A stretch of 58,206 nt of DNA from an uncultured Clostridia bacterium (GCA_947588775.1 CANPZQ010000001.1:1-58206), one strand, 5' to 3'; counted from the stretch's first letter, positions 16,817 through 26,683 are shown. Made by a program: numbers and translations. Notes: generated by a model from the sequence alone, not told the origin.

Positions 16817-19371
16817 TAGTCCGAACCTCCTTTAACGTAATCTGTGTAGTTATAGGTCTTGCCGCCGGCCTTTATGTCGCCCGTCGAGAGGTCGACAACG
16901 GTCTGATAGCCGTTGGAGTAGTCGGTGGTAAGAACGCTGCCGTCTACCTTGTAATCGGAGATTGTCGCGCCCTTTGCGGGGGTCAGGACTTCGTTTACAA
17001 GCTGATAGGCCTTCGACGCCTCTTCAACCCAGCCCTCGTAGCAGCAGTAGAACTTATCCACATAGTCGGTGTTGACAAGCTCGCTTGCCTCCTCGTGCAT
17101 GAACTCGAAGTTGAGGTTCGAGCCCGCGGCGATTGCCTTAAGGACCGCCGCCGTGGTATCGGGAGTGCCGTTAATCGGCTCGGAGGCGTAGTCGACATAT
17201 CCGTGAATAACCATCTGATAGAACGGGATGTCGTAGTCCGAGAGCTTGAACTGGCTCGACTGGAGGGTGAGGTTGTTGATTCTCGAAACGTATGGGATGA
17301 TGTAGGCGTTCGGAGCGTCCGCAATAACCTTTCCGTTCGATTCCTTGGCGGCCTTATAGTAGTCGATGAGGTATTCGGCGGTAGTGCAGCGGTTGGTGCG
17401 GTACTTGTTCGAGAAGTCGCTCCAAAGGGTGTTGGAAACGATTCCGAGGCCTGCGCCCTGGTCGTATTTTCCGAGGTTCTTTGTTACCTTCTTAGAGAGC
17501 TTCTCAATCGAACGCGGGCTCATCAGCGCGGCGGCAACGCCGGAATCGGGGGTGCCGTAGGCGATGTTGTAGGTATACTGTCTTGAATAGGACTTAGATA
17601 CGCGGTAAGCGGTATTGAAGAGCGTCCAGAAGCCGTTGCCGTTGGACTTGAAGGTGTTGCCCGAAACTGTTGCGTAGTAGTCTACGCCCATCTCTGCAAA
17701 TTCCTTAAGCATCTTCTTATACTGGCTCTTTCCGCCGAGGCAGGACGCCGGGCTGTCGCCGGTATCGATCTTCGAGGACATCGAATCCTCGGTCCAGTCG
17801 TGATAGTTTACGACAAGGTTTCCGACTCCCTCGTCCTTGAGGGCGGAGATGATTTCGGTCGCCTGCTTGAAGGTGGTGTAGGCGGTCTTTAACTTAATCG
17901 GGAAGCCGAGAATCGACTTCGATTTAAGGGTTCCGCCGTCGAGGTCGACGTAAAGAGCGGGCTCAGTCGCGTCGGCGGTTTTTTCAAGGCCCTTTTCCTC
18001 GATGAGATAGTTGCGGTAGATTTCGGCTATCTCGGCAGGGGTAACGGTTTCGTTATCGCTGGTGTAGGGGATATATCTTACTCCGACGCGCGGAACAAGA
18101 ATCTGGCCGTTGCCCTTTTCAAATACCATGATGGCGGAGGAGTCGCCGGTCATGTAGTAGTTATCCGTAGAACGGAGCGTAAACGAGAAGTAGCAGTCGT
18201 TATACCACGAGTTCTCGTTTTTGGAGTAGGAAACGTTCGCGTTTACGTTCGCGAAGGTGTCGCCGTCGGTCGCAATCATGACGAGGGCCTTGTTGCCCTT
18301 TACCATCGCCATGACGGGCAGATAAGCCTGCTCAACCATATCCGGCTCGACTTCCTTTACCGTAGTGATGTCGCGGCCGTAGAGGGGCTGGCTGTAGTCG
18401 GAGTAGTTGCCTCTGCCGTTATTGAGATTGATAATCGCGCCGGAGCCGTCGGGAATAAGCATATATCCCTCGTCCTCGGTTGTTGCGGCGTCCATGTAGG
18501 GGAACATCGCGAGCTCGGTGAGGACGATCGTATCTCTGTCCTCGGCGTCCTGGTCGTTTTTGACCTCTTCGCGGTAGCCGTTGTTCTCCTTGATTTCGGA
18601 GGTTTCGACGTAGCAGTAGAAGCTGTCGTCCTCAAGGACAATATGAACCGGGATATTCGCCGAAGCGGTTCTTACGCCGTAGCGAATGATGATTTCGTTG
18701 TCCTTGACCTCATATTTCATGTTTCCGCGGCTCGTCGATTCCCTGTAGGAGAACAGGAACGCCGACGAGGCGATAAGGTCGGTAGCGTTGCCGTACTTAT
18801 AGGCGATATTGGAGAGGCGGTTCTGCTTCAGGCTGTTCTTGTTGGTCGAGGTATCGGCGAGGGCGTTAATCGGGTTGGTCCAGATTATATTCCCGTCGGC
18901 CTTTTCGACGAACGCTATACGCTCAAGCTCGGCGTCCTCAACTCCGAAGTCGGCGTAAACCTCGAACTTGTCGTTTTCAAGGATTTTTTCGCAGTTCGCG
19001 AGGGCTTCCTCGTCGGTAATCATCTCGACGGGAGCTTCCTCTTCCTCCTCGCCTTCGCCCGACTCGGAATCCTCGCCCTCGGCGGGCGCGGGGTCGGTGT
19101 CGTCGGGAGTTTCAACCGCTTCGGGCTCTTCGTCCTCGGCGGGGGCCTCTTCTGCGGGAGCTTCCTCTTCGGGAGCCTCCTCGGCGGGGGCTTCCACGGC
19201 GGGTTCGTCGGTCGGGGCTACAAGCTCCTCGCCCTCGGGTGCGACCGCTTCATCGGCAAGCTCGGTTTCGTCGGCCTCGCCGCCCTCGGCAACGAGCGCG
19301 ACCGCGCTTGTTGTAATCAGGATTGCCGCTGACAGCAGGCAAGCCAGTAATCTTAGAAATGTGTTTTTCAT
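16816..19371 (-). CDS. Secreted DUF5696-type protein, possible glycosidase-like fold
   Basis: 851 residues. A signal peptide (about 1-28, no lipobox Cys) is followed by a very acidic Glu/Pro/Ala linker to about residue 110. Next is a beta-rich domain (about 120-450) of the kind that precedes catalytic barrels, with LIPDGSGAIINLNNGRG. The last 380 residues alternate strand and helix in the manner of a (beta/alpha) barrel (GVGNLVVNYHDW, GVDYYATVSGN, DYDIPFYQMVIHGYVDYA, NFEFMHEEA). I recognise the C-terminal region as DUF5696 from memory of the family; its function is unknown. Its place between Yip1 and the second permease pair, with a GH26 downstream, fits a role in glycan binding or hydrolysis. 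The ribosome-binding site is weak. Confidence 0.75.
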   Translation of the reverse strand: MKNTFLRLLACLLSAAILITTSAVALVAEGGEADETELADEAVAPEGEELVAPTDEPAVEAPAEEAPEEEAPAEEAPAEDEEPEAVETPDDTDPAPAEGEDSESGEGEEEEEAPVEMITDEEALANCEKILENDKFEVYADFGVEDAELERIAFVEKADGNIIWTNPINALADTSTNKNSLKQNRLSNIAYKYGNATDLIASSAFLFSYRESTSRGNMKYEVKDNEIIIRYGVRTASANIPVHIVLEDDSFYCYVETSEIKENNGYREEVKNDQDAEDRDTIVLTELAMFPYMDAATTEDEGYMLIPDGSGAIINLNNGRGNYSDYSQPLYGRDITTVKEVEPDMVEQAYLPVMAMVKGNKALVMIATDGDTFANVNANVSYSKNENSWYNDCYFSFTLRSTDNYYMTGDSSAIMVFEKGNGQILVPRVGVRYIPYTSDNETVTPAEIAEIYRNYLIEEKGLEKTADATEPALYVDLDGGTLKSKSILGFPIKLKTAYTTFKQATEIISALKDEGVGNLVVNYHDWTEDSMSSKIDTGDSPASCLGGKSQYKKMLKEFAEMGVDYYATVSGNTFKSNGNGFWTLFNTAYRVSKSYSRQYTYNIAYGTPDSGVAAALMSPRSIEKLSKKVTKNLGKYDQGAGLGIVSNTLWSDFSNKYRTNRCTTAEYLIDYYKAAKESNGKVIADAPNAYIIPYVSRINNLTLQSSQFKLSDYDIPFYQMVIHGYVDYASEPINGTPDTTAAVLKAIAAGSNLNFEFMHEEASELVNTDYVDKFYCCYEGWVEEASKAYQLVNEVLTPAKGATISDYKVDGSVLTTDYSNGYQTVVDLSTGDIKAGGKTYNYTDYVKGGSD

Positions 19372-19393
19372 AATTTACTCACTTTCTGCTTTC

Positions 19394-20029
19394 TCAGCTT
19401 CTGAATCTGTAGAGAATTTCGGTGTAGATTGTTGCGAAGAATACGTATACCTGCTGGAAGAGCGACATTATAAGCGCGAGCAGGCAGAGAATCAGGACCA
19501 TGCCGGCGACGGTTGAAATCATACTTACAAACGTCATCGTGAAGCTGTACTGGTGGCACGCCTTCATCGCGAATACCATCAGGATTACCGACCACCAGAG
19601 GCCGATCATGCTTATGGCGTTGTACCAAATCGACTCGTCGAGGGTGAGGAAGTAAGAGAGCGCGGTCGAGAGGGTATTGCCGATGATGAACGGAACCAGA
19701 GAGTAGGCGGTGTAAATCGCAACTCTGCGCATATTTCCCTCGCCGTCGAACAGGGTGCAGATACTCCAGTTTGAAACCACCCATGTGCCGTAGTAGGCGA
19801 CGGACTGAACGAGAATCGGCATGATGTTGAATACGTCGGAATAGGCCCTTGTGTTATAGGCGAAGCCGCCGTAGCGTGTGGAAAATACCTGAGAGGCAAA
19901 GAGCAGGAACACTATAAAGAAGGAAATTTTAAGCGAGCCGGCTTTTTTCCATCTCATATCCTCAAACCCCTCGGTGGGGTGGAAGATGACGTGCGTAACC
20001 CATTGCCAAGGCTTCATGTCATAAATCAT
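19394..20029 (-). CDS. Yip1-family integral membrane protein
   Basis: 211 residues. A short N-terminal amphipathic stretch with HPTEGFEDMRWKKAGSL, the usual Yip1-family opening, is followed by about five hydrophobic helices. The ATG overlaps the stop of the NHL/TPR gene (ATGA), so the two are translationally coupled. Bacterial Yip1 proteins have no settled function. Here the protein may hold or organise the membrane-anchored NHL/TPR protein near the transporters (inference). Only 22 bp separate it from the DUF5696 gene. Confidence 0.85.
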   Translation of the reverse strand: MIYDMKPWQWVTHVIFHPTEGFEDMRWKKAGSLKISFFIVFLLFASQVFSTRYGGFAYNTRAYSDVFNIMPILVQSVAYYGTWVVSNWSICTLFDGEGNMRRVAIYTAYSLVPFIIGNTLSTALSYFLTLDESIWYNAISMIGLWWSVILMVFAMKACHQYSFTMTFVSMISTVAGMVLILCLLALIMSLFQQVYVFFATIYTEILYRFRS

Positions 20030-21696
20030 TTACCCTTGCCCCCTTTCTTGATTTTGTCAACGACGCTGACTGCCGCGTTCTTGCAGGCGTCAACAACCTT
20101 TCCGCAGGCGGTCGCAATCAGCTTCTTCGGGATTTTGCCCTTCTTCTGGAGGTACTTAACGACGAAGTAAAGGATTACGAGCAGGAAGATGATTATAACG
20201 TAGAGCGTGAAGTTGTCGCGCAGCGTTTCCTGGCGCGAGGCCTCGAACGCCTTGTCGTATTCGTCGGCGTAGAAGCTCAGCTTCGAGTATTTCATCGCTC
20301 CCTCGTAGTCGTCCTGATTGTAGAGGGCCTTCGCGGTTCCGACGAGAGCCATATAGTAGCCGCCGTCGCGCTTCAGAACCTCCTGCCAGAGGTCGTAGGC
20401 TTCCTCATAGAAGCCGCGGTTGTGAAGCTGAATCGCGTCGTGAACGTACTGTCCGAATTCGGTGAGGCCGAAGGTCGTTATGTCGTTGTTTCTGCCGTCG
20501 AGAACATATACGTTGTTGCCGTAGGTTTCGAGGGCGTTGGGGTTGTTGAATCCGCCGCGCTGCTCCTCCTGGTCGAAGCCGAAGATAAGAAGCAGGTTGC
20601 AGCGTTCGTCATACTGGAATACGCGGCCGGTGGTGTAGTCGAGGATATTGATGAAGCCGTCGTCCGAAACCGCGATGTCGGTAAGTCTTGTGGCATAGGT
20701 GGTGCCGTTGTAGGTAGCGGAAACCTGGTCGCCGAACTCGTTGTTGTCGGCGGTTCTCTCTAAGATGTTGTAGCCCGCCGGGTTCATCTTCTTAACCGCG
20801 TCGGTGGAGGCGTTCGCAACCTCGGTGACGGTGTAGATGAAGCCTTCCTTGTCGATGTCGAAGTTCGCGTACTCGACAGGGGTGGACTTTGTAAGAGATG
20901 CAATCTGCTGCTCGGAGGCAATCTTTCTCCAGAGCTTGTTGCGGATAACCTCGGCCGTTACCTCAACTCTGTTCGCGCCGTAGTATCCGACGAAGGAGCC
21001 CGAGTCGGAGAACATTATAGCTCCCTTGTTTACGGCGGGGCAGATAACGTAGACGTTCTTCGCCGCGTCGACGACTACCTTTGTGCAGTAGAAGGAAACG
21101 GACTCATAGAGCGGGGTTTCGGGGCGGTAATACTCGTTAAGTATTCTCGCGGAGGTCTTTGTTTCCTCGACGCACTTTACGACGCGCTGGTTATCGCGGT
21201 CGGCTATGTAGATTACGTCGTCCTCGTCGACGAATACCCCGTAGGGGGACTTGAGCTCGTCGGCGTCGACCTCGATTTCGTTGCCGCTTTCATCGACGAC
21301 GGTGTGCTTTGAGGTGCTTCCCGGGAAATACTTATAGCAGGCGAGAAGGTTAAAGTCGAGGTCGGTCTTTACGATTCTGTTGTTGCCGGTGTCGGCAATA
21401 TAGAACTCTTTGTTGGGCGAAAGGAAGAAGTCCTTAGAGTCGCTCAGAGTCGAGGGCTCGTTTTCGCTGATGTAGAACTCGCTGGTGGGGTCGCTTAGCT
21501 GCCAAAGGCCGATGTCGTCGCCGTTGACGGTATTTATGACCTCATAGCCCGCCTGCGAGGGCAGGGCGTTGTCCCATGCGTCATAGCTGTATGTCGTATA
21601 CGGGTCGACCGCGAGGGCGGGAACAATCATTACGCTGACCGCCATAAGCGCGACGAGCAGTACACTCAAAATTTTTCTGAATTTCATACTATTCAC
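20026..21696 (-). CDS. Membrane-anchored NHL beta-propeller / TPR protein
   Basis: 556 residues. Signal peptide; a six-bladed NHL-type propeller from about 90 to 420 with repeats such as NKEFYIADTGNNRIVKTD and DVIYIADRDNQRVVKC; two TPR-like helix pairs (about 430-500); one transmembrane helix near 508-530; and a Lys-rich cytoplasmic tail. The propeller should face outwards. I placed the start at GTG 21696, with AAAGGTGAT at proper spacing; an ATG at 21714 would lie on that ribosome-binding site and an ATG at 21687 is also possible. NHL propellers bind proteins, glycans or RNA. Together with Yip1 this looks like an outward-facing scaffold or sensor for the transport locus. Confidence 0.85.
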   Translation of the reverse strand: MNSMKFRKILSVLLVALMAVSVMIVPALAVDPYTTYSYDAWDNALPSQAGYEVINTVNGDDIGLWQLSDPTSEFYISENEPSTLSDSKDFFLSPNKEFYIADTGNNRIVKTDLDFNLLACYKYFPGSTSKHTVVDESGNEIEVDADELKSPYGVFVDEDDVIYIADRDNQRVVKCVEETKTSARILNEYYRPETPLYESVSFYCTKVVVDAAKNVYVICPAVNKGAIMFSDSGSFVGYYGANRVEVTAEVIRNKLWRKIASEQQIASLTKSTPVEYANFDIDKEGFIYTVTEVANASTDAVKKMNPAGYNILERTADNNEFGDQVSATYNGTTYATRLTDIAVSDDGFINILDYTTGRVFQYDERCNLLLIFGFDQEEQRGGFNNPNALETYGNNVYVLDGRNNDITTFGLTEFGQYVHDAIQLHNRGFYEEAYDLWQEVLKRDGGYYMALVGTAKALYNQDDYEGAMKYSKLSFYADEYDKAFEASRQETLRDNFTLYVIIIFLLVILYFVVKYLQKKGKIPKKLIATACGKVVDACKNAAVSVVDKIKKGGKGK

Positions 21697-21735
21697 CGCT
21701 TTATCACCTTTCATTTTATTTTTAATTACTCTGAA

Positions 21736-22710
21736 TCAATCCTTCATACCGGAGTTGGCCATGGTTTCCATAACGTTACTCTGGGCGATGAGGAAGATGA
21801 CAAGCGGAGGAATCATCAGGACGACAGCCGAGGCGTAGATGATGCCCTGACGCGCGATACCCGAGGCGGCTATCTGCGTCATAATGGTCGGCAGCGTCTT
21901 GAGGTCTTCACGGTATACCAGCGCGCCGCCCTGGATATTCCACGCGCCCTGGAATACGAATATGATAAGGGTCGCGATGGCGGGCTTCTGGTTGGGGATT
22001 ACGACCTGCCAGCAGGTGCGGAAGGCACCCGCGCCGTCGACCTTCGCGGCGTCGATAACCGCGTCGTTGATGGTCGACATATTCTGACGCATCAGGTAAA
22101 GGCCCATCGAGGTGGCGACGTTCGGCAGAATCATCGCCCAGTATGTGTTGATCATACCCATCTTGGCCATTACGACAAACTGCATAATCCATGTGGCGGT
22201 CGAGGTGAAGAGCATCGAGGTTACAATCAGCTGGTTCGCGAATTTATAGCCCGGAATCTTGGGGCATTTAGCCAAAACATACGCGCAGCAACATACCACG
22301 AAAACGTGCATTACGGTGATTACGATAGTGATGAATACCGAGTTGAACACGTAGCGGGAGAACGGCACCCAAAGGTTGCCGGCAACCTTGAAGAGGTTCG
22401 AGAAGTTCTCGCCGGTAGGCTGTAAAACATAGAGCTTAGGCGGGAATACGAACAGCTCGCTTATCGGCTTGAAGGACTGTACGATTGAGTAATAGAGTGG
22501 GAATATCATGAATAATCCCAGAAGGCAGAGAAGAACGAATATGCAGATGTCACCGCCCAAGGAGCCGTTTATATGCTTGCCTTTGGACTTTTTGACCTTT
22601 GCCTTTTCGATGTCGCCTCTTTTTTTCTGACGTTTTCTGAGTTTTTTCAGTGCCTTTTCGTTTGCGGATTCAAGCGAATCCATAATCGGTGTCTGTACGG
22701 CGTCTGCCAT
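21736..22710 (-). CDS. Carbohydrate ABC permease, MalG type
   Basis: 324 residues. A basic, Lys-rich N-terminal tail of about 50 residues precedes six membrane helices. The coupling loop is VIDAAKVDGAGAFRTCWQVV near residue 225. It forms the first permease pair of the locus with the MalF-type gene 15 bp upstream (AAAGGAGGGG before the ATG). It differs clearly in sequence from the other MalG protein at 14.7 kb, so this is not a recent duplication. Confidence 0.93.
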   Translation of the reverse strand: MADAVQTPIMDSLESANEKALKKLRKRQKKRGDIEKAKVKKSKGKHINGSLGGDICIFVLLCLLGLFMIFPLYYSIVQSFKPISELFVFPPKLYVLQPTGENFSNLFKVAGNLWVPFSRYVFNSVFITIVITVMHVFVVCCCAYVLAKCPKIPGYKFANQLIVTSMLFTSTATWIMQFVVMAKMGMINTYWAMILPNVATSMGLYLMRQNMSTINDAVIDAAKVDGAGAFRTCWQVVIPNQKPAIATLIIFVFQGAWNIQGGALVYREDLKTLPTIMTQIAASGIARQGIIYASAVVLMIPPLVIFLIAQSNVMETMANSGMKD

Positions 22711-22725
22711 TTATGTTCCCCTCCT

Positions 22726-23679
22726 TTAATCTGTATATTTGCTGAGCACGCTTCTGATGACGTGGTTGCATATAAGCATTACCGCGAACAAAACGAAGCA
22801 TATTGCCGAGGCGTAGCCCATTTCGTAACGGATAGAGCCGTAGTCCTGAGCGTGGTTCATAATCGTATGAACCGCGTAAGCGGTCGAGGGCAGGCCGCAG
22901 AGCGACGCTCCTACCGAGCCAACGGTAAAGGCTCCCGAAATCGCGAGAACGGCTGCGAACAGAAGCGACGGTCCCATCGCGGGGATTGTGATGGTGAAGA
23001 GCTCCTGGAAGCGGTTCTGGATTCCTTCGATGGCTCCCGCCTCATAGAGGGCGGTATCTATACCCTGGAAGCCGGCGCGAAGGGCTAAGAAGCCCGCGCC
23101 CATCGACATCCAGAGCTGGACGATAATTACGACGGTCATCATGTATGTGACGTCGGTGAGCCACTGTTTCGCGGAATTGATAATTCCGAAGTCCATAAGA
23201 ACCGAGTTTAAGTATCCGTAGGAGTCGCCCGAGAATACGAGCTGCCAGATTACGAACGCCGAGGGCGTCATGGACGGGGCGTAGAACACGAATGTGAAGA
23301 AAACCTTCAAAAACGGGTTCATTTCGTTAATCAACCACGCGAGCAAAAAGCTCAGCACATATGAGAACGGGCCGGTGAACACCGCGAAAATAAGGGTGTT
23401 CTTAATTGCGAGGAGGAAGATGTCGTCGTTTACGAACAGCGAGTAGAAGTTCTGTAAACCTATGAACCGCGGGAACTGAACGAGGTTGAAGCTCGTAAGT
23501 CCCAGAGGCAGCGACATTACAACCGGGATAATCGTGAAGATTGCGAACAGCGCGAAGAACGGGAGCATCATCCAGTAGCACGCCTGATTCATCTTCATGA
23601 GGTGCAGGGTATACGCCGATTTGCTTTCGGTGTTGAGAGGCTTTACCTTTTTGACTTCCTCTTTTTCTTTTTTAGCCAT
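22726..23679 (-). CDS. Carbohydrate ABC permease, MalF type
   Basis: 317 residues with six membrane helices. The coupling loop is YEAGAIEGIQNRFQELFTIT near residue 225. The gene follows the large solute-binding protein gene by 16 bp and has a clear AGGAGG site. It partners with the MalG protein downstream and most likely receives substrate from the large binding protein. A matching MalK-type ATPase is not in the window; a shared MsmX-like ATPase elsewhere is the usual solution in Bacillota. Confidence 0.93.
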   Translation of the reverse strand: MAKKEKEEVKKVKPLNTESKSAYTLHLMKMNQACYWMMLPFFALFAIFTIIPVVMSLPLGLTSFNLVQFPRFIGLQNFYSLFVNDDIFLLAIKNTLIFAVFTGPFSYVLSFLLAWLINEMNPFLKVFFTFVFYAPSMTPSAFVIWQLVFSGDSYGYLNSVLMDFGIINSAKQWLTDVTYMMTVVIIVQLWMSMGAGFLALRAGFQGIDTALYEAGAIEGIQNRFQELFTITIPAMGPSLLFAAVLAISGAFTVGSVGASLCGLPSTAYAVHTIMNHAQDYGSIRYEMGYASAICFVLFAVMLICNHVIRSVLSKYTD

Positions 23680-23695
23680 TTAAATTCCTCCCTCC

Positions 23696-26620
23696 TTAAT
23701 CCTTGGGAACTTCGATGCCGAGTTCCTCATATTTACGGATAATCTCGTCGTTGATGTCCCTGTTGTACCAGACGAGCGTATCGCGCGGGTTTGTTGCCTG
23801 GTTTACCGTTTCACGGAAGGCGTTTGTGATGTTACGGGTTACGATGTAGGTTGCGGGAATGATGTCTATATCGACGGTGTTGTCCATCTGAGCCCTAATC
23901 TTATCGAGCTCGGTCTGGTTCCACGCAAGCTGTCCCAGAGCCTCGCGGTTAGCGGTTTCAAATCTGCCCATCGGGCCGAGGAGGGCTTCAATCGAGCGTC
24001 CGTACTCGGACTGTACCTCGGCGGAGGTGAACCACTTGATGAGCTCCCAAGCGTCGGAACGCTGTTTTTCGTTGAGCTTCGAGAAGATAATCGCGCCGGC
24101 GGAGGAAGAAGTGGTCGAGCGGTTTATAGTGCCGTCGGCTGCCGCGGTGCCGGGGATAGCGTCGAACTGCCAGAGTCCGCGGATTTCGGGGGCGGCCATA
24201 TAGAGCTGGTTGTAGAAGGTGTAGCCGGTGATGACAATCGGATATTCACCGGTTCTGAAACGTGTGAACTGGTCGAAGGTCTGCTCGAAGGAGTAGGTCG
24301 AGTAGAACTTGCACCACATCTCGAACGCTTCAACGGCGTCCTGCTGCTCGAAGATGGTCTTGGTCTTGCTTTCGTTGTAGTAACCGAGGCCGCGCTGTAC
24401 CATGAACGTACCGTAGACGTCGAAGTTGAAGCCTACGCCCATGTAGCTTCTCTGAAGAGTAGGAAGCATGTCTATGAGCTCAAGCCATGTGTCGGGGCCT
24501 TTGTCGAAGCCGAAGCCCGCCAGAACGTCGTTGCGGCAGAACATCATCGAGAAGGTCTGGGAAATCGGGAGCCCGTAAACGCCGTCTTGGTAGGTGTAGA
24601 GCGTCATTACGTTGGGCGCGAATCTCTTTGTCACTTCTTCGTAGTCGGGGAACTGCGAAACGTCGACGAGGCAGTCGCGCGCCGCCAGCTGAATCGGGAG
24701 GTCGCCGCCGACGAAGAGAACTACGTCCGGTCCCTTACCCGCGAGGGTGGATTCAAGAATACCGCCCTGAACGAGGTTGATGTTTACCGGGATTCCGGTG
24801 TCCTCGACGAAGTAGGAGTCGACAAGCTCTTTTACTATCTGCGCCTGGTCGCGTCCGAGGGATACCCAGACGTTGAGGGCGGCCTTGTTGTCCTCGGAAA
24901 GGACGTTATAGTCCTCGAAGAAGGAGCCTAAGAAGGAGCGGAAGCTGAAGGAAAGCTGCTTGAAGAAGTTTTCCTTAATCGGACTGAACTGCTTTTCGGC
25001 GGAGGCGATTTCGATTATATCGACCTCGAGAGCCTGAGAGCGGTAGTCCGCCATCCACTGGGAGAGCGAGGAGATGTTATCCTTAATCTGTCCGAGGCAC
25101 CCCGGAATGTCGTCCGGCTTCTTTACAAGCCTGTCGAGGAGCTTAGCCATCGTTTCCAGAGAAACCGCCTCGGTGCCGGAGGTTCCGGCGAGGGTTTCGA
25201 TTTCGGACTTGATGGTTCTGAGCTGCTGCGCGTAGGTCGCGAAGTCGTCGAGAATTCCGTCAATCTGATTCTGAATCATGTAGGTGTTGTATTCGTCGGG
25301 CGACGGGCCGGTAATCTGGAGAATCTGGCGATAGTAGCTGTTGAGGTAGTAGACAACGTCGTCAAGCTGCCGCATTATTCCGCCGATTTCGCCCGGCATC
25401 GCTTCGAGGCGAATGGTGTGTTCGCCCGCGTCGAGGTAGAAGTAGAGGGTGTTGCCGTCGGCGTCGGACGGGGTGACGCAGTCCCATGTCGTAGAATAGT
25501 AGAACTTAATCTGCTCCGCTTCCTCGCAGGGGACCTTGTCGTCTATGTAGAGCGTTCTGTTCGAGTAAAGTCCGCGCATCTGGTCCTGCTTCGCGCGGAT
25601 GCCGATTTTGTAGTATCCCGCCGTCGGAACCTCGAACGTCCAGCCGATATACTGGCCGGAGGTTTTCCAGTTCTCCTTGCCGATGGTGTTGTAAATCATC
25701 TTAGTCGGGTCGGAGGGGGAGGTAAGATAGGTGGAACGGTCGTACGTCGGATAGAGAGTAATATCGGACGCGATTGTCGGGTTCTCGCCCTCGATTGTGA
25801 TTAAGACGTCCTTGGTCGCGCCGGCCTTGGAAGCGTCGGTGGTGACGTTATCCTGCATTGCTGCGGGAAGCGGCACGTCCTCCTGAGTGAGGGTGATTTT
25901 GGAGATAGCGAATCTCGCCTTGTCCGAGATAAGGGTAACGGTGTGCTCGCCCTGCTCGAAATAGAATCCGAGCGCGCCGCTGAACAGGCCGTCCGAGTCC
26001 TTTAAGAAGGCCGTCTGCCAGCCCGTCGATTCCTCAAGGGTCGGGCGAATCTGGTTCCCGTGAACGTCGGTGCGGAAGCTTCTGTTTCCCGCGTCGTCGT
26101 AGACGAAGGATTTCTCCGCGCTTACCCAAATTTTCGGAAGCGAAATCTGCTCCGCGGTGTCGAACGGCGACTCGCCGTCGATTCTGAACGCGAATTCAAT
26201 GCTGTTCGCGGCACTCGCCAGCGCGTAGTAGTCCATCTTAACCGCATAAACGCCGGTTGCCGGGACGTTTATGTCAAAAGAAACCTCGCCGCTCGCGCCT
26301 TCCCAGACTAAAGCTTCAACGCCGTCGAGGGTATCGACGCGCGCTTCGGCCTCTTCCGACGCGTCGATGAAGTCGGCTCCGTTTACGGTGACTTCCTGAT
26401 TCGGACGCGGGTCGCCTGCGTGCTTGTCATAGTAAGTGCTGTAAGTGCGGGCTCTGTTTTCGTCGTCGAGCGACTGGGCGGACGTTTCCTTCGCCTCAAC
26501 CGGGGCTGCGGCGTCGGCGTCCGCGGCGTTGCCGTCGGCGTATACATAAGCCAATGTCGGCACTGTCATCACTAAAGCCAGTACAAGCGAGGTCAGACGC
26601 CTGAACATTTTGTCTTTCAC
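23696..26620 (-). CDS. Very large secreted extracellular solute-binding protein with two N-terminal beta-sandwich domains
   Basis: 974 residues, about twice the usual length. A signal peptide without a lipobox is followed by two galactose-binding/CBM-like sandwiches (about 65-250 and 265-435, with GENPTIASDITLYP and LDAGEHTIRLEAMPGEIGG), a helical segment (about 435-560) and a type I solute-binding domain (about 570-960, with GKGPDVVLFVGGD, GVYGLPISQTFSMMFCRNDV and SDAWELIKWFTSAEVQSEYG). It should capture a saccharide for the MalF/MalG pair encoded just after it. The start is GTG 26620, with AAAGGTGG 7 bases upstream; an ATG at 26638 overlaps that site. Lack of a lipid anchor is unusual for a Gram-positive binding protein; the sandwiches may hold it on glycan. 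Confidence 0.88.
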   Translation of the reverse strand: MKDKMFRRLTSLVLALVMTVPTLAYVYADGNAADADAAAPVEAKETSAQSLDDENRARTYSTYYDKHAGDPRPNQEVTVNGADFIDASEEAEARVDTLDGVEALVWEGASGEVSFDINVPATGVYAVKMDYYALASAANSIEFAFRIDGESPFDTAEQISLPKIWVSAEKSFVYDDAGNRSFRTDVHGNQIRPTLEESTGWQTAFLKDSDGLFSGALGFYFEQGEHTVTLISDKARFAISKITLTQEDVPLPAAMQDNVTTDASKAGATKDVLITIEGENPTIASDITLYPTYDRSTYLTSPSDPTKMIYNTIGKENWKTSGQYIGWTFEVPTAGYYKIGIRAKQDQMRGLYSNRTLYIDDKVPCEEAEQIKFYYSTTWDCVTPSDADGNTLYFYLDAGEHTIRLEAMPGEIGGIMRQLDDVVYYLNSYYRQILQITGPSPDEYNTYMIQNQIDGILDDFATYAQQLRTIKSEIETLAGTSGTEAVSLETMAKLLDRLVKKPDDIPGCLGQIKDNISSLSQWMADYRSQALEVDIIEIASAEKQFSPIKENFFKQLSFSFRSFLGSFFEDYNVLSEDNKAALNVWVSLGRDQAQIVKELVDSYFVEDTGIPVNINLVQGGILESTLAGKGPDVVLFVGGDLPIQLAARDCLVDVSQFPDYEEVTKRFAPNVMTLYTYQDGVYGLPISQTFSMMFCRNDVLAGFGFDKGPDTWLELIDMLPTLQRSYMGVGFNFDVYGTFMVQRGLGYYNESKTKTIFEQQDAVEAFEMWCKFYSTYSFEQTFDQFTRFRTGEYPIVITGYTFYNQLYMAAPEIRGLWQFDAIPGTAAADGTINRSTTSSSAGAIIFSKLNEKQRSDAWELIKWFTSAEVQSEYGRSIEALLGPMGRFETANREALGQLAWNQTELDKIRAQMDNTVDIDIIPATYIVTRNITNAFRETVNQATNPRDTLVWYNRDINDEIIRKYEELGIEVPKD

Positions 26621-26683
26621 TTTAAATCCACCTTTCATCTTGTTTTGAATGATTTATATTCTCCGTTTGGGTTATAAAGAAGT

